DNA of 5,470 bases from Planctomycetia bacterium (GTDB lineage Bacteria > Planctomycetota > Phycisphaerae > Phycisphaerales > SM1A02), in assembly GCA_005798965.1 (NCBI GenBank), contig SYIB01000263.1, positions 1 through 5,470 of the forward strand, written 5' to 3'. Below are positions 1 through 5,470 of the stretch, piece by piece. Under the pieces are notes generated by a model that was not told the DNA's origin, did no database searches, and saw nothing but the letters and a program-made list of their open reading frames with translations. The translations under genes and the position numbers were made by a program. Positions within the stretch are counted from its first letter, which is position 1. The number at the start of each line of letters is the position of its first letter.

Positions 1-2
1 AG

Positions 3-2369
3 GGCGATCTCGACACGCCGCTGCGTGCGGCTGAGGCGGCCGTGTGGGCGTGGCGCTGGAACGAGCCGGCACTGGCCGATCCATCGGTACCCGCGGTCAT
101 CCGTGCCCGCGCGCTGGTGCAGCAAGGCGCATGGGACCGTGCGATCGCTGCGCTCGTCGACGATGCATCGCCGCGCGCGACGGCGCTCAAGGGGCTCGCG
201 CTCGCTGGTGCCGGCAAGCTCGCTGAATCACGCGCTGCGCTCGAGCCGCTCATGGCCGAGCCGATGCCCGCGGTCGTGCGCACGCAGGGGCAGCGCGAAC
301 TGGTGCTCGCCAAGGCAGAGGCGCTCGAGGCCTGGTCGATGACCGGTCGCGTGGCACCGCAGCTCTATGAGTCGGTCATCGAGGCGCTGGGCGCTGCACG
401 GGCGCTCGACCGGACCGACTGGGAAGCGATGCTCTTCGAGGCACGCATCCTCGCTGCGCGCCACAACCGAGCCGATGCGTGGAAGGCGCTCGCCGATGCG
501 CTTGCGCAGCACCCGCGCCTGGCCGAGGCTTGGAGCATGCGGGGTGAACTCAGCGCGGGTGCGCTCGAGCAAGCCGATGCGCTTGCGATCGCCGACGGCA
601 TCGATGCCTTCTCGCCGGCGTGTGCTGCGGCTGCGCTCCTGCGCGCGCGTACGGCGCTGATGCAGGACGATGCGGATGGCGCCGAACCGATGCTGCGCCA
701 GGTGCTCGCATTGGCCCCCACGCAGCCCGATGCCCTTGCGTACCTGGCCGCCATGCATGCGGTGCGCTTCCGCCCCGAGGCGATGGAGCAGGCTCTGGCC
801 GATGCCGATCGTGCCGCGCCGGGCAGCCCGCACGCACCGCTCGAGGTGGGACGCATGCTCTCGCGGCGACGCCAGTACGAGGACGCAGCGGTCCTGCTGC
901 GCCGCGCGTGGGACCGTGCGCCTGAGTGGAGCGAGCCCCCGATGGAACTTGGCCTCATGGACATGCAGTCGGGCGAGGATGTGCGCGCGGTCGAGGCGCT
1001 GCGGGCGGCCGTCGAGCGCGATCCCTTCAACGTCGGGGCCACGCTGAGCCTTCGACTGCTCGAGGACATGGCGCCGTGGCCCGTGCGCGAAGGCCGCCAC
1101 TTCACGCTTCGTTCGCAGCCGGGCATCGATGATGCGATGGCCGATGGCATGCTCGCGCAGCTCGATGCCATGCACGAGGAGATCTGTGCGCGACTCGGCC
1201 ACGCACCGTCGCGGCGCACGCGCATCGAACTCATGCCCGACCACGAGTGGTTCGGGGTGCGGCTCACCGGCCTGCCCGCGATCCACACGATCGCGGCGTG
1301 CACGGGCCCGGTGATCGCAATGGAAGTCCCTCGCGAGGGCAGCCGCAAGAAGCACCTCGGGCTCTTCGACTGGCTCGACGTGGTCCGCCACGAGTATGTG
1401 CACACGGTCACGCTCTCGCAGACCCGCAATCGCATCCCGCACTGGATGACCGAGGCGATCGCCGTCGACCTGCAGCACAAGCGTCGTGACTACAAGGATT
1501 GCCAGATGCTGGCTGCCGCGGTCGAGGGCGGCACGCTCTTCGATTTCGATTCGATCCTGCTGGCGTTTGTGCGGCCGGCGAAGCCGACCGACCGGGCCCA
1601 GGCGTATGCCCAGGGCCATTGGTGGGTCGAGTTCATCCGAGAGACTTGGGGCGACAAGGCCCTGCGCGGCATGCTGGAGCGCTATGCCGAGGGTGCCACC
1701 GAGTCGCAGGTGCTCGCCCAGGTGCTCGAGGTGTCGAAGGAGGAGTTCCTGCAGCGCTTCACGCCCTGGGCACGCGCACAGGTCAAGGCGTGGGGGCTCG
1801 CGCCCGAGCCGCCCGCGGATGCGCTCCTCGGCAAGGACCGTGTGGAGCCCGTGAGCGACAAGGAACTCGAGCTCCTGCTGCGCACGCATCCTGATCATCC
1901 CGACCTGCTCGAACTGGCCGTGCGCCGGCGCACCGAGCGTGGTGAGGGCGATGCGCCCGAGGTGATCGCGCTCCTGGAGCGCTACGCCCGTGCCCGCCCG
2001 GTCGATCCCTTCCCGCACCGAAAGCTCGCCGAAGTCGCGCTCATCGCAGGCCATGACGCCGATGCAGCGCCGCACCTGGAGCGGCTCGATGCCGTGACCG
2101 ACCGCGAGAACTCCTACGCGGTCGAGCTCGCACGCATCGCCCGTGCCGCCGGTGACGGCGCGCGTGCCAGCGTCCACATCGAGCGCGCCGTGCGCATCAA
2201 TCCATTCGATCCTTCGCTTCGGGAACTCGCTGCGGCCACGCAGCTCGAGGCGAGGAACCTGGCGGCGGCACGCGTGCATGTGGTGGCGCTGGGAATCCTT
2301 GAACCAGCACGCGAGCAGCATCGCCGCCGGCTGGCTCGACTGGACGAACTGATCGCGAACGCGCGCTGA
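3..2369 (+). CDS. TPR-repeat protein with central HExxH metallopeptidase domain (peptidase MA-like), 5' partial
   Basis: The frame is open to the left edge, so the start and any signal peptide lie outside; 788 residues are visible, ending at TGA 2367-2369. A GTG at 42 is only an internal candidate. Helical repeats of TPR type precede the catalytic part (clearest at about residues 240-345, with acidic/alanine-rich A-B helix pairs) and follow it (about 620-770). The middle, about 360-590, carries HEYVH at residues 463-467 (bases 1389-1403) and then PHWMTEAIAV, whose Glu is residue 484. This is the HExxH...E zinc-site layout of gluzincins, and the surrounding pattern resembles the Peptidase_MA-like family that often accompanies TPRs. 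By family knowledge it would be a zinc-dependent hydrolase with protein-binding repeats; the substrate is unknown. The usual 'W-x-x-EG' is EA here. It converges on the dehydratase gene. Domain assignment is good; enzymatic activity is inferred. Confidence 0.88.
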   Translation, partial: GDLDTPLRAAEAAVWAWRWNEPALADPSVPAVIRARALVQQGAWDRAIAALVDDASPRATALKGLALAGAGKLAESRAALEPLMAEPMPAVVRTQGQRELVLAKAEALEAWSMTGRVAPQLYESVIEALGAARALDRTDWEAMLFEARILAARHNRADAWKALADALAQHPRLAEAWSMRGELSAGALEQADALAIADGIDAFSPACAAAALLRARTALMQDDADGAEPMLRQVLALAPTQPDALAYLAAMHAVRFRPEAMEQALADADRAAPGSPHAPLEVGRMLSRRRQYEDAAVLLRRAWDRAPEWSEPPMELGLMDMQSGEDVRAVEALRAAVERDPFNVGATLSLRLLEDMAPWPVREGRHFTLRSQPGIDDAMADGMLAQLDAMHEEICARLGHAPSRRTRIELMPDHEWFGVRLTGLPAIHTIAACTGPVIAMEVPREGSRKKHLGLFDWLDVVRHEYVHTVTLSQTRNRIPHWMTEAIAVDLQHKRRDYKDCQMLAAAVEGGTLFDFDSILLAFVRPAKPTDRAQAYAQGHWWVEFIRETWGDKALRGMLERYAEGATESQVLAQVLEVSKEEFLQRFTPWARAQVKAWGLAPEPPADALLGKDRVEPVSDKELELLLRTHPDHPDLLELAVRRRTERGEGDAPEVIALLERYARARPVDPFPHRKLAEVALIAGHDADAAPHLERLDAVTDRENSYAVELARIARAAGDGARASVHIERAVRINPFDPSLRELAAATQLEARNLAAARVHVVALGILEPAREQHRRRLARLDELIANAR

Positions 2370-2451
2370 GGAGCCGGCGACGCTGAGGGACCCGGCGATG
2401 CGTCGGCGGGACGTGCGTGATCGAGAGGATCCGCGCGCCGCAGCGGTGGGC
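2370..2451. other. convergent intergenic gap
   Basis: This 82-bp gap separates two genes that end facing each other. It contains a near direct repeat, CCGGCGACGC at 2374-2383 and CCGGCGATGC at 2392-2401, and a 6-bp inverted pair (2378-2383 with 2400-2405) around a 16-nt loop. I see no T-tract and no ORF with coding character. How transcription ends between these genes is not evident from the sequence. Confidence 0.6.
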
Positions 2452-2462
2452 TCAGCCGCCGC
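2443..2462. terminator. GC-rich hairpin at the 3' end of the PLP-enzyme gene, possible weak bidirectional terminator
   Basis: Bases 2443-2449 (GCGGTGG) can pair with 2456-2462 (CCGCCGC), giving a 7-bp stem with one G-U pair (in the + strand RNA) and a 6-nt loop. It overlaps the last codons and the stop of the dehydratase gene and lies 74 bp past the TPR gene stop. Neither side has the U-tract of an intrinsic terminator, so the role is only positional inference; in GC-rich DNA such a stem can arise by chance. Confidence 0.22.
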
Positions 2463-3411
2463 GCACCCACGGCAGCGCGTCAAGATCGACGTTGCCGCCG
2501 CAGAGCACCACGCCCGTGGGAACGGGCTCTCGCGCGCGGAACGACTCCTGCACCGCGACCGCCACGCCCACCGCGCTGCTGGGCTCGATCACGATCTTCA
2601 TGCGTTCCCAGACCAGCCGCATGGCGGCAATGATCTCGTCCTCGGTCACGGTGATGACTTCATCGACCAGATCACGCACGACCGGCAGCGTCAGCTGCCC
2701 CAGCGGCGTGCGCAGCCCGTCGGCGATCGTTCGCGTGGGCGGCACGGGCTCGATGCGGCCCGTTCGCTTGGCGATCACGGCGTCGCCGGCGTTGAGCGGT
2801 TCTGCGGCAATCACGCGCAGGTCAGGACGCAGCGCCTTCATCGCGATGGCGATGCCGCTGATCAATCCGCCGCCACCGATGGGCACGATGACCGCATCGA
2901 GCTGCGGGCACTGCTCAAGCAGTTCAAGGCCGACCGTGCCTTGGCCCGCGATGATGTGCGGATGGTCGAAGGGCGGAATCAGCGTGGCGCCCGTGTCGGC
3001 GACCACACGCTCGGCGGCCGCGGCACGTGCGGTGGCGGTGGGCTCGCACTCGACGATCCTGGCGCCGTGCGATCGGACGGCGTCCTTCTTCACGCGCGCC
3101 GAGTCATGGGGCATCACGACGGTGCAGGGAAGACCGCGAAGTCGTGCCGCGAGCGCCAGCGCTTGGCCGTGGTTGCCGCTCGAGTGCGTGACGACGCCGT
3201 GTGCGGCTTCATCATCAGGCAGTCGGAGCACGGCATTCGTGGCGCCGCGGAGCTTGAACGAACCCGTGCGCTGCATCGATTCGCACTTGAAGTGCAGGGG
3301 GCGGCCAGCGAGGTCATCCATCGTGCGGCAGGTCATGACCGGCGTGCGGTGCACGTATGGCGCGATGCGCCCCAGGGCGGCCTGGATGTCGCTCAGGGTG
3401 GCAGCATGCAT
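2452..3411 (-). CDS. serine racemase / threonine dehydratase family PLP enzyme (fold type II)
   Basis: This 319-residue protein has the usual length of single-domain serine racemases and catabolic threonine dehydratases and lacks the regulatory ACT-like domain of biosynthetic IlvA. Visible motifs, in order: FKCESMQRTGSFKLRGA, with the PLP-binding Lys at residue 53; HSSGNHGQ at 76-83, where Ser78 aligns with the re-face base of serine racemase; the phosphate-binding loop GGGGL at 179-183; EPLNAGD at 204-210, which keeps the Glu/Ala/Asp metal-site pattern of eukaryotic serine racemase; and VVLCGGNVDL near the C-terminus. The overall match to mammalian serine racemase is high, including YDHP-like FDHP, IAGQGT and RDLVD segments. 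Expected reactions are L-Ser/D-Ser interconversion and/or dehydration of Ser or Thr to the 2-oxo acid plus ammonia, in the cytosol; sequence alone cannot choose. ATG 3411 gives a normal family N-terminus but has no clear Shine-Dalgarno, so translation may be coupled to the regulator gene ending 24 bp upstream. Confidence 0.93.
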   Translation of the reverse strand: MHAATLSDIQAALGRIAPYVHRTPVMTCRTMDDLAGRPLHFKCESMQRTGSFKLRGATNAVLRLPDDEAAHGVVTHSSGNHGQALALAARLRGLPCTVVMPHDSARVKKDAVRSHGARIVECEPTATARAAAAERVVADTGATLIPPFDHPHIIAGQGTVGLELLEQCPQLDAVIVPIGGGGLISGIAIAMKALRPDLRVIAAEPLNAGDAVIAKRTGRIEPVPPTRTIADGLRTPLGQLTLPVVRDLVDEVITVTEDEIIAAMRLVWERMKIVIEPSSAVGVAVAVQESFRAREPVPTGVVLCGGNVDLDALPWVRGG

Positions 3412-3435
3412 GCCGGACAGGCTAGCCGCGTGCGG

Positions 3436-4398
3436 TCAATCCTCGTCGGCACCGCACCAGACGAACGATTCCTTGAGGATCGCGTGGTAGGGGCGCAGCT
3501 CGACGTCCGTGATGCCGTGGAGCGCAGCCACGCGGTCGGCGACCGCCCGCAAGGCTTGGCCATCGGCAGCGCTGCACTCCATCATGATCGGATTCGGGCC
3601 TGACACCATCGCGATGGAGTTGGGGTTGGCCAAGGCTGTGACGGCTTCAAGTGCTTGGCCGGTGGTGATGCGCGAACGCACGAACAGCCGGCCTGTGGCG
3701 CGCAGCCCGATGCGCGACGGCTCGGGGAATGCCAAGATCCTGATCATTTGATCGTCGATGAGGTGACGGAACCGCTCGGCGGTTGCCGTCGACGAGATGC
3801 CGGCCAACTCACCGAGCGTGGCGAACGTGGCGCGGCCATCGCGCTGCAGCTCTCGGATGATCGCGCGGTTCACCCGGTCAAGCGGCCGCCCTCCGCGCCA
3901 GTGGTGACGCTGGGCATCCGCTGTCTCCTGCCTGCCGAAGATGTCCAGGACCATCCGCGAATCCACCAACGTGACGCCGGGATCGGTGCACAGGTCGCGG
4001 TCGAGCAGTGAGCGCAAGGCCCTGCCGTTGGTGGTCGAGCCGTGCAGCACCAGCGCATCGGCGGGTCCATCGATCGGTCCTGTCGTGGCGATGAAGTGAA
4101 TCCACTCGTGTGCTGCAAGGCGCTCGCCGAGCGCCGCGGGATCGGGGCTGGGCACGATCATGATTGCGCTGGCCGAAAGCCCTGCGTGGTCGAGCGACAT
4201 GAAGGCGCGGATGCGAACCGCGTGTTCAGCGACGAGCCGATTCAGGCGACGGCTGATGTTCGCTTCGGAGCAGTTGAGTGCCTTGGCGAGTTCGCGGCCC
4301 GGCGCACGTGGCTCAATCACGAGGCGGTCAATCAACTCACGGTCGGCGGGCTCCAGATCCGGCAGGTTGCCTTCATTGAACAGCGTTCGGGTCAGCAC
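3436..4398 (-). CDS. tandem-duplicated Lrp/AsnC-family transcriptional regulator
   Basis: Single Lrp proteins have about 150-165 residues; this one has about 320 and contains the fold twice. Numbering from the TTG at 4413: unit 1 has an AsnC-type helix-turn-helix at about 19-66 (LEPADRELIDRL then ELAKALNCSEANISRRLNRL) and an effector-binding RAM-like domain at about 70-157. Unit 2 has a second helix-turn-helix at about 178-226 (LDRVNRAIIRELQRDGRATF, then LAGISSTATAERFRHLI) and a second RAM-like domain at about 238-315. Double-unit Lrp proteins are known in other high-GC bacteria. I chose GTG 4398 because GAGG lies 7 nt upstream and the codon overlaps the stop of the small ORF; TTG 4413 adds five residues but has poor ribosome-site spacing. 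The gene is first in an operon with the serine racemase-like enzyme, so self-regulation and control of that enzyme by an amino acid is the natural inference. Siroheme decarboxylases share the fold, but their context is absent here. Confidence 0.85.
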   Translation of the reverse strand: MLTRTLFNEGNLPDLEPADRELIDRLVIEPRAPGRELAKALNCSEANISRRLNRLVAEHAVRIRAFMSLDHAGLSASAIMIVPSPDPAALGERLAAHEWIHFIATTGPIDGPADALVLHGSTTNGRALRSLLDRDLCTDPGVTLVDSRMVLDIFGRQETADAQRHHWRGGRPLDRVNRAIIRELQRDGRATFATLGELAGISSTATAERFRHLIDDQMIRILAFPEPSRIGLRATGRLFVRSRITTGQALEAVTALANPNSIAMVSGPNPIMMECSAADGQALRAVADRVAALHGITDVELRPYHAILKESFVWCGADED

Positions 4399-4463
4399 GA
4401 GGCTGCCTCGCAAATTCCTGATTGCCCCCGGAGACCCCCGGACATCGTTCGTTCGATGCCCAT
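4392..4463 (-). CDS. 23-codon leader ORF (or displaced 5' end) ahead of the Lrp-like gene
   Basis: ATG 4463 is preceded by AAAGGAG with 5-nt spacing and opens a 23-residue frame beginning MGIERTMSGGL and ending in TGA at 4394-4392. That stop overlaps GTG 4398 of the regulator gene (GTGCTGA), the geometry of translational coupling. The peptide resembles nothing I recognise and lacks a run of one amino acid as in classic attenuator leaders. Two readings remain: a real coupled leader ORF, or the true 5' end of the regulator gene put out of frame by an indel in the C5 runs or the 10-bp repeat it contains. No in-frame ATG for the regulator exists upstream of its TTG/GTG. Confidence 0.45.
   Translation of the reverse strand: MGIERTMSGGLRGQSGICEAASC
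4425..4444. repeat. two-copy 10-bp tandem repeat
   Basis: CCCCCGGAGA (4425-4434) is followed directly by CCCCCGGACA (4435-4444), nine of ten bases identical. It lies inside the small ORF between ATG 4463 and the TTG/GTG starts of the Lrp-like gene. The unit length is not a multiple of three, so every gain or loss of a copy shifts frame. Two copies can arise by chance in GC-rich DNA. Confidence 0.6.
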
Positions 4464-4468
4464 GTGCG

Positions 4469-4475
4469 CTCCTTT
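4469..4475 (-). promoter_or_regulatory. strong Shine-Dalgarno sequence for ATG 4463
   Basis: On the minus strand AAAGGAG stands 5 nt before ATG 4463. It is the best match to the anti-Shine-Dalgarno sequence that I found next to any start in this window; the dehydratase has none and thiC has only GAGGT. It favours real initiation at 4463 even though that frame stops after 23 codons. Confidence 0.6.
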
Positions 4476-4483
4476 GAGAAGAC

Positions 4484-4491
4484 CTGATCAG
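4484..4491. promoter_or_regulatory. 8-bp palindrome in the divergent control region, possible operator
   Basis: CTGATCAG is a perfect dyad between the ribosome site of the leftward small ORF and the riboswitch. A site for the Lrp-like regulator would be expected in this gap, but Lrp sites are usually longer and degenerate, and this may be chance. Confidence 0.2.
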
Positions 4492-4510
4492 CGATGCTAG
4501 CGGTCTCGCC

Positions 4511-4516
4511 TATGCT
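4511..4516 (+). promoter_or_regulatory. candidate -10 box for thiC
   Basis: TATGCT matches four of six positions of the sigma-70 -10 consensus. It ends 6 bases before 4523, so a transcript from it would start at or next to the 5' strand of riboswitch helix P1. There is no recognisable -35 hexamer at the usual spacing (around 4488), so this rests mainly on position. Confidence 0.35.
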
Positions 4517-4522
4517 CTGTTG

Positions 4523-4598
4523 GTCGCTCGGGGCGTCCTTCGGGACTGAGAAGCACCCGCTGAACCTGATCCGGATCATGCCGGCGTAGGAATGCGAC
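4523..4598 (+). ncRNA. TPP (THI-box) riboswitch
   Basis: The aptamer core is present in order: CGGGG, then CTGAGA (4546-4551), ACCC (4555-4558), TGAACCTGAT (4561-4570), then CCGG-loop-CCGG and GCGTAGGAA. P1 forms from 4523-4527 (GTCGC) and 4594-4598 (GCGAC); P2 from 4529-4532 and 4556-4559; P3 from 4535-4538 (GTCC) and 4543-4546 (GGAC) with a TTCG loop; P4 from 4565-4567 and 4588-4590; P5 from CCGG at 4571-4574 and 4581-4584. In this family the CTGAGA-containing junction in the P2-P3 arm binds the pyrimidine of TPP and the P4-P5 arm binds the pyrophosphate through metal ions. It lies 49 bases upstream of thiC, the classical target, and should lower ThiC output when TPP is plentiful. P3 is unusually short. 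Confidence 0.95.
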
Positions 4599-4606
4599 AG
4601 GGCGCT

Positions 4607-4648
4607 TGGGCGTCTTCAGCGGGGCTCCGTCGACCGAGGTTCCGCCCA
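4607..4648 (+). promoter_or_regulatory. possible start-codon-masking hairpin, candidate expression platform of the TPP riboswitch
   Basis: TGGGCG at 4607-4612 can pair with CGCCCA at 4643-4648, closing a loop that contains the ribosome site and taking in the A of the thiC ATG. A competing 4-bp pairing is GCGG 4619-4622 with CCGC 4642-4645. No U-tract follows the aptamer, so control at translation initiation is more likely than termination. The pairing is short and not tied clearly to P1 switching. Confidence 0.3.
4636..4640 (+). promoter_or_regulatory. ribosome binding site of thiC
   Basis: GAGGT lies 7 nt before ATG 4648. It is a moderate Shine-Dalgarno match but well spaced, and supports this start over the internal ATGs at 4807 and 4867, which have none. 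Confidence 0.55.
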
Positions 4649-5470
4649 TGATCACCGCTGCCACCACCGACCTGACCCGCCCCGGACTGCCCCTGAACGG
4701 AGCCCAAAACCCGTCGACGCAGGCCCAAGGGACGAATCCCGGCTGCTTCGCCAACGCCCCGGACATTGGCGGACCGCTGTCCTTCAGCAGCCCCGACACG
4801 CCGGGCATGCCCGGCCCGAGCGGCAAGACCGCGTGGGACTTCCTCCCTGATGGATGGTCGGTCGTCATGCTGGCGCAGGCTCCTGCCGGGCCGGCCTGCG
4901 TGAACTGCTGCGGCGATGGCCACGCGGTCGTCGAGTTCCAGACCGCGCGCCGCCAGTGGCTGCGCGTGATTCACCCGAAGGGCTTCGCGCCCATCACGCA
5001 GCTCGAGTCGGCCCGACTGGGCATCGTGACCCCGCAGATGGCGCGCGTGGCCGAGCGCGAAGGGCACCTGACCGCGACCGAGGTGCGCGATGAGATCGCC
5101 GCAGGCCGCATGGTGATCCCTGCGAACACGGTGCACCTGGCGCACAAGCTCGATCCCATGGCGATCGGCCGCGCGAGCAAGACCAAGATCAACGCGAACA
5201 TGGGCGCGAGCCCGGTGTCGAGCGGCACGCATGAAGAGGTCGAGAAGCTGCAGTGGGCCGAGCGTTGGGGCGCGGACACGGTCATGGACCTGTCGACGGG
5301 CGGCAACCTCGACGAGTGCCGCGATGCGATCTGCCGCAACGCCACCGTGCCGATCGGGACCGTGCCGATCTACAGCATGATCATCGGCCGGAAGATCGAG
5401 GATCTGGACGACGCGATCGTGCTCGACACGCTTCGGCACCAAGCCCGTCAGGGCGTGGACTACTTCACGA
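4648..5470 (+). CDS. thiC: phosphomethylpyrimidine synthase ThiC, 3' partial
   Basis: ThiC is the radical-SAM enzyme that rearranges 5-aminoimidazole ribotide into 4-amino-5-hydroxymethyl-2-methylpyrimidine phosphate in thiamine synthesis. From ATG 4648, 274 codons run open to the window edge. From residue 116 the sequence is plainly ThiC: ITQLESARLGIVTPQM, IPANTVHL, KINANMGASPVSSGTHEEVEKL (around 180-201), MDLSTGGNL (213-221), PIGTVPIYSMI (235-245) and GVDYFT at the end. The C-terminal half, with the zinc-site histidines and the CX2CX4C iron-sulfur motif, is outside. Residues 1-115 do not look like the usual ThiC-associated domain: about 65 Pro/Gly/Ser-rich residues, then a segment with CVNCC at 84-88 and an aromatic stretch. 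Third-position GC stays high there, so it is really coding. The upstream TPP riboswitch confirms the identification. Confidence 0.96.
   Translation, partial: MITAATTDLTRPGLPLNGAQNPSTQAQGTNPGCFANAPDIGGPLSFSSPDTPGMPGPSGKTAWDFLPDGWSVVMLAQAPAGPACVNCCGDGHAVVEFQTARRQWLRVIHPKGFAPITQLESARLGIVTPQMARVAEREGHLTATEVRDEIAAGRMVIPANTVHLAHKLDPMAIGRASKTKINANMGASPVSSGTHEEVEKLQWAERWGADTVMDLSTGGNLDECRDAICRNATVPIGTVPIYSMIIGRKIEDLDDAIVLDTLRHQARQGVDYFT

Noticed and set aside
228..2483. A 751-codon open frame on the minus strand opposite the TPR-peptidase gene
   Set aside because: It is rich in Arg, His and Gly with no domain, as expected of a shadow frame opposite a GC-biased gene, while the plus strand has HEYVH and TPR patterns in register.
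2398..3603. A 401-codon open frame on the plus strand across the PLP-enzyme gene and the end of the regulator gene
   Set aside because: It is antisense to two genes with clear family motifs, crosses their boundary, and has no recognisable domain.
4392..4463. Programmed -1 ribosomal frameshift joining ATG 4463 to the regulator
   Set aside because: The G5 runs are not in a proper X-XXY-YYZ slippery register for the ATG frame and no stimulatory structure was evident, so an indel or leader ORF is more likely.
3421..4501. GCTAGC present in both minus-operon gaps (3421-3426 and 4496-4501) as a shared regulator site
   Set aside because: Six-base palindromes are short, flanking bases are not conserved between the two, and Lrp-type sites are longer; most likely chance.
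4576..5442. A 288-codon open frame on the minus strand opposite thiC
   Set aside because: It is antisense to strongly conserved ThiC motifs and overlaps the riboswitch; its composition is Arg/His-rich like other shadow frames.
1..5470. CRISPR arrays, insertion sequences, tRNA or rRNA genes, prophage or defence cassettes
   Set aside because: No spaced direct repeats, transposase motifs, terminal inverted repeats or structural RNA signatures were seen apart from the TPP riboswitch.

Overview
The window looks like a piece of a GC-rich bacterial chromosome, most likely from a planctomycete of the Phycisphaerae type. That placement is an inference from three things: the high GC with strong third-position GC bias, the ThiC sequence style (residues 184-190 read NMGASPV and 235-242 read PIGTVPIY), and the large TPR-plus-metallopeptidase protein. 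No taxonomic marker gene is present.

Layout from left to right. (1) Bases 3-2369 on the + strand hold the 3' part of a large gene for a TPR-repeat protein with a central gluzincin-type HEYVH metallopeptidase domain; its 5' end lies outside the window. (2) An 82-bp convergent gap (2370-2451) has no convincing terminator. (3) A two-gene minus-strand operon, read right to left, encodes a tandem-duplicated Lrp/AsnC regulator (4398 or 4413 down to 3436) and, 24 bp later, a serine racemase/threonine dehydratase family PLP enzyme (3411-2452). (4) A compact divergent control region (about 4392-4647) follows. Leftward it holds a 23-codon ORF with the best Shine-Dalgarno sequence in the window, containing a 10-bp tandem repeat. 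Rightward it holds a possible -10 box and a TPP riboswitch (4523-4598). (5) thiC starts at 4648 and runs off the right edge. Its rightward reading frame is open to the window end and encodes an unmistakable ThiC body.

How the parts fit together. The TPP aptamer should let thiamine pyrophosphate repress ThiC, which makes the pyrimidine half of thiamine. The Lrp-like regulator probably senses an amino acid or related small molecule and controls itself and the PLP enzyme that consumes or racemises serine/threonine. The TPR peptidase points towards its neighbours and has no evident functional link to them.

The most unusual points are the start of the Lrp gene and the N-terminus of ThiC. At the Lrp gene a strong ribosome site and ATG sit out of frame with the regulator; two copies of a 10-bp repeat lie between them, and a third copy would bring them into frame. 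In ThiC, about 115 residues ahead of the conserved body do not resemble the usual ThiC-associated domain and carry a CxxCC cluster.
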